From CAVSPO01 sp963730005 (GTDB lineage: Bacteria; Actinomycetota; Actinomycetes; Propionibacteriales; Propionibacteriaceae), in the NCBI GenBank assembly GCA_963730005.1, contig CAVSPO010000028.1, positions 248,001 to 312,000 of the forward strand: 64,000 nucleotides of DNA. The letters are read 5' to 3'. Shown here in pieces: positions 58,589-64,000 of this stretch (within the stretch, counting starts at the first letter, position 1; the number at the start of each line of letters is the position of its first letter). The translations under genes were made by a program, and so were the position numbers. A model generated the notes under the pieces. The model saw nothing but the letters and a program-made list of their open reading frames with translations, did not search any database and was not told the DNA's origin.

Positions 58589-59233
58589 ATGAGGATGTTC
58601 GCAGCGATCAGACCCTCGTCCGCCGCCTCGCAACACCTGGACGCCGCCTTGCTGGCGGTGGGTCTGGGCTGGCCCATGCGGGTGGTGCCCGCAGAACAGC
58701 ACCACATCACCCTGGCGTTCTACGGCGAGGTCCCTGACGGTGCCGCCGACGACCTGGCGGCCGCGTTGGCCCAGGGGCTGGCCGCCGCGGCATGGCGCAG
58801 CGGCCCCGAGCCGTTGACACTGGCGTTGGCCGGTGCGGGCTGTTTCAGCGGACGATCGCTGTGGGTGGGTGTCCGTGACGAGCCGGCGGGCGCCCTGCGC
58901 ATCCTGGCCGAGGCGGCAGGCGAGGCGGCGACCAGCTGCGGCCTGCGGCTGCCGGACGGCGATCGTCCCCGTTTCCGTGCCCACCTGACGGTGGCCCGGA
59001 TGGGGGCCCGGGCGGCCGCTCGGGCCGAGCAGCGCGGCGGTCGTGGCCGGGCGTGGCAGGGACGCCGGCGCGGGGGTTCCGAGCCGTCGCCGCTGGACGC
59101 GCTCGCCCAGGCCCTGGCCGTCTATCGGGGGCCGTCGTGGGAAGCGGACGCGGTGGAGCTGTTCTCGTCGAAACTGGGTGCAGGGCGTTCCGGCGGGCCG
59201 CTGTACGAGACGGCGGCGCGCCTGCCGTTGTGA
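58589..59233 (+). CDS. thpR: RNA 2',3'-cyclic phosphodiesterase
   Basis: The 214-residue protein is of the 2H phosphoesterase family: first HxT motif in EQHHITLAFYGEV, second in FRAHLTVARMG, with MRMFAAIRPS at the start. Members open 2',3'-cyclic phosphates on RNA. An extra Arg- and Gly-rich loop (AEQRGGRGRAWQGRRRGG) precedes the C-terminal helix. It ends just before palindromic element copy 2. Confidence 0.92.
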   Translation: MRMFAAIRPSSAASQHLDAALLAVGLGWPMRVVPAEQHHITLAFYGEVPDGAADDLAAALAQGLAAAAWRSGPEPLTLALAGAGCFSGRSLWVGVRDEPAGALRILAEAAGEAATSCGLRLPDGDRPRFRAHLTVARMGARAAARAEQRGGRGRAWQGRRRGGSEPSPLDALAQALAVYRGPSWEADAVELFSSKLGAGRSGGPLYETAARLPL

Positions 59234-59248
59234 GAGGCACCCGCGCTT

Positions 59249-59294
59249 GACCGGTGGTCATTGTTCGACTTCGCCGAATGGCCACCGGTCAACA
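59249..59294. repeat. Palindromic repeat element, copy 2
   Basis: TTGACCGGTGGTCATT (59249-59264) pairs with AATGGCCACCGGTCAA (59279-59294) over 16 bp with one G-T mismatch and a 14-base loop. It repeats the element at 53.9 kb. It lies 15 bases after thpR and could also stop transcription. Confidence 0.8.
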
Positions 59295-59306
59295 GCGCAA
59301 GGATGG

Positions 59307-59328
59307 GGCCGGGAGACCCCGGCCCCTT
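59307..59328. terminator. Terminator hairpin between thpR and the GH3 gene
   Basis: GGGGCCGGG (59307-59315) and CCCGGCCCC (59320-59328) form a nine-bp stem with loop AGAC, followed by TTCCTT. It serves the convergent genes thpR and GH3. Confidence 0.8.
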
Positions 59329-59345
59329 CCTTGACGCTCAGCAGG

Positions 59346-61073
59346 TCAGAGCTTGGCCTGCCACTTGTCGGTCCAGACCAGGTCGTTCGGGACGCCCAGG
59401 AACTCGGACTTGCCCTCGAGCTTGTCGATGGTCTGCCGGACGATCTCGGGCTCGCTGCCGTACGCGTTCACCAGGCATTTCACCATGGTGGCGTCGTGCA
59501 GGTGGGTGGTGAAGTTGTGCGAGACCATGAACGTCGGGACCTCCCAGACGTACCACGGGCACTCGTTGCTCATGGCGGTCTTCCACTGGATGCGGTAGTT
59601 GTTCTGCGCACCGTAGCCGGCGACGTCCGAGACGATCAGCGCGCAGTCGACGTCCTCGCGGTACTGCAGGGTCGGGCCCTTGATCCGGGTGGTGCCGTCA
59701 TTGACGGTGACCTCGTAACCGCGAGCCGACAGCTCGTCGATGTAGTTCTGCACCAGCGAGTTGCTGGCGCCCGCCGTCAGGTCGCTCTTCTCACCGGTCA
59801 GGTGGTAGAGCCGGATCCGCTTGTGATCTTTCGGGTTCAGCGGCAGCTGGTCGAGGGTGTTCTTGACCAGGGTGATGCCCTTGTCGGCCGCGTAGGCCTG
59901 CATCTGCAGGTGCTCGTCACACCCGACGACGGCAAGGTCTTCCCTGGTCTTGATGATGGAGCCGTCGGCCTGCTGCTCGGGCAGCCGCAGCTTGGCCTTC
60001 AGGCCCAGGATCCGGCGGCAGGCGTCGTCGAGGCGCTCGGCGCTGATGACGCCGTCGCGGTAGCCGTCGAGCATGAAGCCGAAGTCTTCCTCCATCACGT
60101 TGAAGAAGAGGAACATGTCGCAGCCGGCCGCAATCGCCAGCGGCACGTAGTCCTGACGACGCATCGCCGAGGTCATGCCGAGCATGTGCGAGGCGTCCGT
60201 GATGACCACGCCGTTGAAGTCGAGCTCGGTCTTCAACATGCCCTGCAGCAGTTCCTCGGCCAGTGTGGCGGGCAGGATTTCCCAGTCCTGCAGCGCCGGG
60301 TTGAGTTCCTTCTGCAGTTCGGGGGCGGCGATGTGGCCGACCATGATCATCTCGATGTTCTTCTCGTCGATCAGGTGCTGGTAGACCTTGCCGAAGCTGG
60401 CGCGCCAGTCGGCCGGGCTCAGGCTGTTGATGCCGAGCACCAGGTGCTGGTCGCGTTCCTCGTCACCGTCACCGGGGTAGTGCTTGACGCAGCAGGCGAC
60501 GCCGCTCTCGCGCAGACCGTCGATGTAGGGGCTGGTGTACTTGATGACGTCGTCGGCGGTGGTGCCGTAGGCGCGCGTGTTGACGATCGTGTTGCGCCAG
60601 TTGGTCAGGATGTCCACGCACGGGTCGAAGTTGAGGTTGACGCCGATGGCGCGTTCCTCGCGACCCGACACGTACCCGGCGTCATGGCTGACCTTGAGGT
60701 CCTGGGACGCCTCGCACTGGGCGCCGGACGCGATGTAGGTGCCGTCCTTGCAGGCGCCGTTGCCGCCGGCGTCACAGTTGGCCGCGACCAGCAGCGGGAT
60801 CTTGGTGTCGCGCTGCAGGCTGTTGAGCAGATCCTGTACCTGTTCGGCGGTGCCGCCCTGGTAGCGCACGCCACCGATGTGGAACTTCTCGAGGATCTGG
60901 GCGTTGGTCAGGTTGTTGCCCGAGAACTCGTCCCTGCCGAAGAAGAAGAGGCTGACGAACAACTGACCGATCTTCTCTTCATCGGTCATGTCCGCGAGCG
61001 TGTTCTCGACCCAGGCCTGCTGGCCCTCATCGAGGTTGTAGGGCTGCGCCTTGAGATCCACCAGTCGTGGCAT
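59346..61073 (-). CDS. Glycoside hydrolase family 3, beta-N-acetylhexosaminidase type
   Basis: The 575-residue protein lacks a signal peptide and is cytoplasmic. It has a GH3 barrel (MTDEEKIGQLFVSLFFFG near the start, LLVAANCDAGGNGA), the His-containing loop VKHYPGDGDEERDQHLVL typical of NagZ-like enzymes that use a His-Asp pair as acid/base, and the nucleophile Asp in NGVVITDASHMLG. A C-terminal GH3_C-like domain follows. It probably removes N-acetylglucosamine from muropeptides or similar sugars. Start ATG 61073 has AAGGAG five bases upstream. Confidence 0.9.
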   Translation of the reverse strand: MPRLVDLKAQPYNLDEGQQAWVENTLADMTDEEKIGQLFVSLFFFGRDEFSGNNLTNAQILEKFHIGGVRYQGGTAEQVQDLLNSLQRDTKIPLLVAANCDAGGNGACKDGTYIASGAQCEASQDLKVSHDAGYVSGREERAIGVNLNFDPCVDILTNWRNTIVNTRAYGTTADDVIKYTSPYIDGLRESGVACCVKHYPGDGDEERDQHLVLGINSLSPADWRASFGKVYQHLIDEKNIEMIMVGHIAAPELQKELNPALQDWEILPATLAEELLQGMLKTELDFNGVVITDASHMLGMTSAMRRQDYVPLAIAAGCDMFLFFNVMEEDFGFMLDGYRDGVISAERLDDACRRILGLKAKLRLPEQQADGSIIKTREDLAVVGCDEHLQMQAYAADKGITLVKNTLDQLPLNPKDHKRIRLYHLTGEKSDLTAGASNSLVQNYIDELSARGYEVTVNDGTTRIKGPTLQYREDVDCALIVSDVAGYGAQNNYRIQWKTAMSNECPWYVWEVPTFMVSHNFTTHLHDATMVKCLVNAYGSEPEIVRQTIDKLEGKSEFLGVPNDLVWTDKWQAKL

Positions 61074-61262
61074 CGAAACTCCTTCGTTGGTATGCCTGCC
61101 AGTCGTTCGCGACCGTGCACCGCAGGGGCTGCCTTGACGGCGTCCGGCGTGCTCGGTGAGGGTCGTTGGCCTGATCAAAGGCTAAGGCGCAACGCCTTTC
61201 ATTTTTCGGGCTGCGTCGAAATCGACGAGCTCCGCAGGGCCACCGGTGCTGGCCAAGGGTGC

Positions 61263-62450
61263 TCAGCCTTCGGTCTGGTGGGCGCGCAGATACTTGCCGA
61301 AGTGCGGCACGGTGAAGCTCACCTTGCCGCGTTCGGCCGAGTAGACCAGCCCCTTCTTGAGCAGCGCGTCGCGCGCCGGTGACAGCGACTGGGCCTTGCG
61401 TCCCAGGTGGTCCGCAACCGCGGCGGTGGACACCGCCTCGGAGCCGTCCGCCTCGCCACATTCCGCCATCGCGCGCAGGTACTCACGCTCGGCAGGGGTG
61501 GCGCGCTCGAACCGGCTGCCGAAGAAGCCCACGGCCAGCTCCTCCTCGGCGTCGGGCACGGCGACGGCGACGTCGGCGGCGGTGATCGGCGAGGCGGGCG
61601 CGGTGTCCCAGACGCTCTTGCCGTAGGCCTGGATGAAGTAGGGGTAGCCGCCGGTCACCTCGTAGAGGGCGGCCAACGCCTCGTCGGTGTACTCGGCGTC
61701 CTCCTCGGCGGCCGGTGCCTGCAGCGCCAGGTCGGCGGCCTCCCGGCTCAGCCGGTCGATGCGGGAGTAGCTGAACAGCCGCTCCGAGTAGCTCTTGGAC
61801 GCGCTGAGCACCGCAGGCAGATGGGGCAGCCCGGCGCCGACGATGATCAGTGGCAGGCGTTGCTGGCTGATCTCGTGGGCGGCGGCGCACAACGCCGACA
61901 CGTCGGCGGGTTCCAGGTCCTGCATCTCGTCGATGAAGATGGCCACCCCGACCCCCTTGTCAGCGGCCAGCCCGCCGACGTCGGCGAACAGTTCCACCAG
62001 GTCGATCTCGATGTCGCCGGAGTCGGCGCGCCCGACGGTCGGTGCCACCGGGATGCCCGGGTTCCAGCGTTCGGCCAGTTTCGCGCCCGGTTTGGCGTCC
62101 CGCTCGATGAACGCCCTGACGGTGCCGAGCACCTGGGTCGAGTCGGGGTGGCTGAGCTCCCGCACCGCCATGTGCAGGGCTGCCCCCAGCGGGCGCCGGA
62201 TCGTCTGGCCGGGACGAGCCTCGAACTTGCCGGTGCCCCAGCCCGCCCGCACCGCGCTGGACCGCAGGGCGTTGAGCAGGACGGTCTTCCCGACGCCCCG
62301 CAGCCCGGTCAGGATCAGGGAGCGCTCGGGGCGGCCGCGGGCGATGCGCTCCAGCGCGATGTCGAAGCTCTTGAGCTGGTCGTCGCGGCCGGCCAGCTCG
62401 GGCGGACGCTGCCCGGCCCCGGGGGCGTACGGATTGCGGATCGGGTCCAT
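61263..62450 (-). CDS. AAA+/STAND-like ATPase with C-terminal winged helix
   Basis: The 395-residue protein has Walker A GLRGVGKT (about residue 50), Walker B VGVAIFIDEMQDL and IVGAGLPHLP, then a helical lid and a C-terminal winged helix (YLRAMAECGEADGSEAVSTA, DALLKKGLVYSAERGKVSFT). It resembles the AAA_16-type ATP-binding proteins common as single genes in actinobacteria; their function is unknown. Confidence 0.88.
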   Translation of the reverse strand: MDPIRNPYAPGAGQRPPELAGRDDQLKSFDIALERIARGRPERSLILTGLRGVGKTVLLNALRSSAVRAGWGTGKFEARPGQTIRRPLGAALHMAVRELSHPDSTQVLGTVRAFIERDAKPGAKLAERWNPGIPVAPTVGRADSGDIEIDLVELFADVGGLAADKGVGVAIFIDEMQDLEPADVSALCAAAHEISQQRLPLIIVGAGLPHLPAVLSASKSYSERLFSYSRIDRLSREAADLALQAPAAEEDAEYTDEALAALYEVTGGYPYFIQAYGKSVWDTAPASPITAADVAVAVPDAEEELAVGFFGSRFERATPAEREYLRAMAECGEADGSEAVSTAAVADHLGRKAQSLSPARDALLKKGLVYSAERGKVSFTVPHFGKYLRAHQTEG

Positions 62451-62587
62451 GCGCGGAGCCTATGAGGAAATCTAAGCTTCTCTAGCAAAGCGCGCCGAGT
62501 TGCGTAGAAAAGCCAAGTGGTCTGGAGAAGCCGAGGTGTTCAGGGAGCTGCGATGTTCAGAAAGCGCAAGAACCCGCTCGCGGTGAC

Positions 62588-63674
62588 TCAGGCGGATGGC
62601 ACCTCGCGCAGCCAGCCCCTGGTGTCCTCGGCGCGGCCGAACTGGATGTCGGTGAGGTGCTTGCGCAACGCCTGCGTGCGCGGGCCGGGCTCGCCGTCAC
62701 CGACGGTGGCCTCCCACTCCGGGGTCTTCAGGCCCACGACCGGGCTCACCACGGCGGCCGTGCCGCAGCACAACAGCTCGGTGATCTGGCCGGAACCCAG
62801 CCCCGCCTTCACTTCGGCCAGCTCGATGGGGCGCTCGACCGGGGTCAGCCCGTGCTCACCGGCCAGCTGCAGCAGCGAGTCGCGCGTGATGCCGGCCAGG
62901 ATCGTCTTCGAGTCCAGTGACGGGGTGACCAGCTCGTCGTCGGCGGTGACCATCAGGAAGTTCATCGTGCCGGCCTCCTCGACGAAGCGCCGGGTTGCGC
63001 TGTCGAGCCAGAGCACCTGGCCGCAGCCGTGTTCGTGCGCCTCGGCCTCGCCCACCATGGCAGCCCCGTAGTTGCCAGCGCACTTGGCCGTGCCGGTGCC
63101 GCCGACCGCGCTGCGGCTGTAGTTGGGCGTCACCCACAGTGTCATCGGCGCGTTGTAGTAGGGGCCGACGGGGGTGGTGAGGACCATGAACTCGTACTCG
63201 TAGGCTTCGCGGACGCCGATCAGCGTCTCGGACCCGATCATGAACGGCCGGATGTACAGGCTCTGCTCACCGACGCCCTCGGGCACCCACGCGCGGTCGA
63301 GGTCGACGAGCTGGTAGACCGCATCCAGGAAGTCCTCCTCGGGCAGCGCCGGCATCGCCATCCGGGCGGCGCTGCGCGCGAACCGGGCGGCGTTCATCTC
63401 CGGGCGGAACAGCCACACCGACCCGTCCTGGTGCCGGAACGCCTTCATGCCCTCGAAGATGGACTGGCCGTACTGCAGGGCCGCCAGCCCGGGGTTCATC
63501 GGGCGATCGCTGTGTGCGACGATCCGGCGATCGTGCCAGCCCTGCTCCCGGTTCCAGGCAGCCAGGGCCAGATGGTCACCGAAATACCTGCCGAAGGCAG
63601 GCGCCTTGAGCGCTTCGGCGATTTCGGCGGCAGGGGTCGCACCGACTGGTGGGGTCGACGGCGAAACGGGTCAT
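62588..63674 (-). pseudogene. ilvE: Branched-chain amino acid aminotransferase, frameshifted near its N-terminus
   Basis: The body reads PMNPGLAALQYGQSIFEGMK, then AYRHQ-like FRHQDGSVWLFRPEMNAARF, PVGPYY, SRSAVGGTGTAKCAGNYGAA (the pyridoxal-phosphate lysine in KCAGNY) and the C-terminal GTAAVVSPV. It transfers amino groups to 2-oxo acids of Val, Leu and Ile. The N-terminus VGATPAAEIAEALKAPAFGR continues upstream, but the only plausible start, ATG at 63674 giving MTRFAVDPT, is in another frame; a small indel near 63645 separates them. As written only an internal ATG at 63499 is open, which would lose about 60 residues. An error is likely, since the gene is central. Confidence 0.9.
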
Positions 63675-63858
63675 GGAAGGCATGCTAGCCGGGTTCCGCA
63701 CCCGTCTGGATGCAGGGTCACGCACGCGCGGCGCTCACCGGACTGGTGGGGCGAAGCTCAGGCAGCTGACCGGTTCCCGACATCGTTTTCTCAGGGAACT
63801 CTCATACGACTACCATGATGATGTCGTCCTTCAACGGGCGGCCCGGACGGGGGAGTTC

Positions 63859-64000
63859 ATGACCAGGAGACGTGTGGCGGCCTTCGCGCTGACGCTCGCC
63901 TGTGCCGTGAGTCTGGGCGGTTACTCCGCCACCCAGAGCCAGGCCCAGCCCGCCCAGCCAGCGATGGTGGCGAGCGCGCCCGCTGCCGTGGCTGAATCAT
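63859..64000 (+). CDS. Secreted protein, N-terminal part only
   Basis: GGGGGAG precedes ATG 63859. The 47 residues visible start TRRRVAAFALTLACAVSLGG, a signal peptide, with likely cleavage after YSA, then a linker rich in Ala, Gln and Pro. The gene runs out of the window; its function cannot be told. Confidence 0.7.
   Translation, partial: MTRRRVAAFALTLACAVSLGGYSATQSQAQPAQPAMVASAPAAVAES

Noticed and set aside
59043..61382. Open frame of 779 codons antisense to the GH3 gene
   Set aside because: No recognisable motif; GH3 on the other strand has all catalytic residues.

Overview
The window is high-GC DNA from an actinobacterium. Supporting signs are CarD, a DLW-39-type small protein, a DUF5318 gene next to a class A penicillin-binding protein, DUF222/HNH and LLM-flavin genes, frequent GTG/TTG starts and a near-consensus actinobacterial/Bacillus-type parS site. 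A member of Propionibacteriales is my best guess, but this is inference and not shown by any rRNA.

Positions 1-14,140 are a defence/accessory island. It opens with the 3' part of an SNF2-type helicase and a large Eco57I-type adenine methyltransferase, the pair that resembles DrmD and DrmMI of class 1 DISARM. No drmA, drmB or drmC follows in the window. Both genes carry many frameshifts up to about 5,110 and are clean after that. The methyltransferase has an (AG)8 tract exactly at the junction to its C-terminal recognition-type domain. It is followed, in ATGA overlap, by a stand-alone gene that is a divergent second copy of only that C-terminal domain. Next come an AbiEi/AbiEii toxin-antitoxin pair, a DUF1778 antitoxin without toxin, and an McrBC locus. 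McrB there carries an alkyltransferase-like (ATL) domain and an EVE-like domain, and mcrC is broken by an 8-bp tandem duplication. The island closes with a PadR regulator plus HAAS-type membrane protein, a 5'-truncated mazF remnant and a DUF2975/HTH pair.

Positions 15,000-31,100 are mostly metabolism and transport: a RibD-C-type reductase, a GDSL lipase, a quinone-type oxidoreductase, a DctPQM TRAP transporter, a DUF222/HNH protein, an SDR, a branched-chain 2-oxoacid dehydrogenase operon (bkdABC) preceded by two related palindromes, an ActP-type acetate/solute symporter with its DUF485 partner, and a CitE-like lyase. Several single-base indels interrupt bkdA, bkdB, the DUF485 gene and actP.

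Positions 31,200-64,000 look like ordinary chromosome. They hold CarD, a sulfoquinovosidase-like GH31 enzyme, tRNA-Ala(UGC), a HIT protein whose C-terminus runs through tandem repeats into the tRNA, a large unknown protein, a NarL-type two-component system, an ArsC-like protein, a sigma-like regulator, an MFS transporter, a DUF5318-PBP1-GT87-mannosyltransferase cluster, putP, carB, azlCD, a zinc alcohol dehydrogenase, hisF, parS, an LLM oxidoreductase, an acetyltransferase, thpR, a GH3 enzyme, an AAA ATPase, ilvE (frameshifted near its start) and the beginning of a secreted protein. A palindromic repeat element occurs near 53.9 kb and again near 59.25 kb.

The most promising biology is the methyltransferase with an (AG)8 domain-boundary repeat and a spare recognition domain (5.5-7.15 kb), and the ATL/EVE-containing McrB (9.3-11.5 kb). 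The dense indels at 1-5,110 may be sequencing or assembly error, and this must be settled before calling those genes dead.
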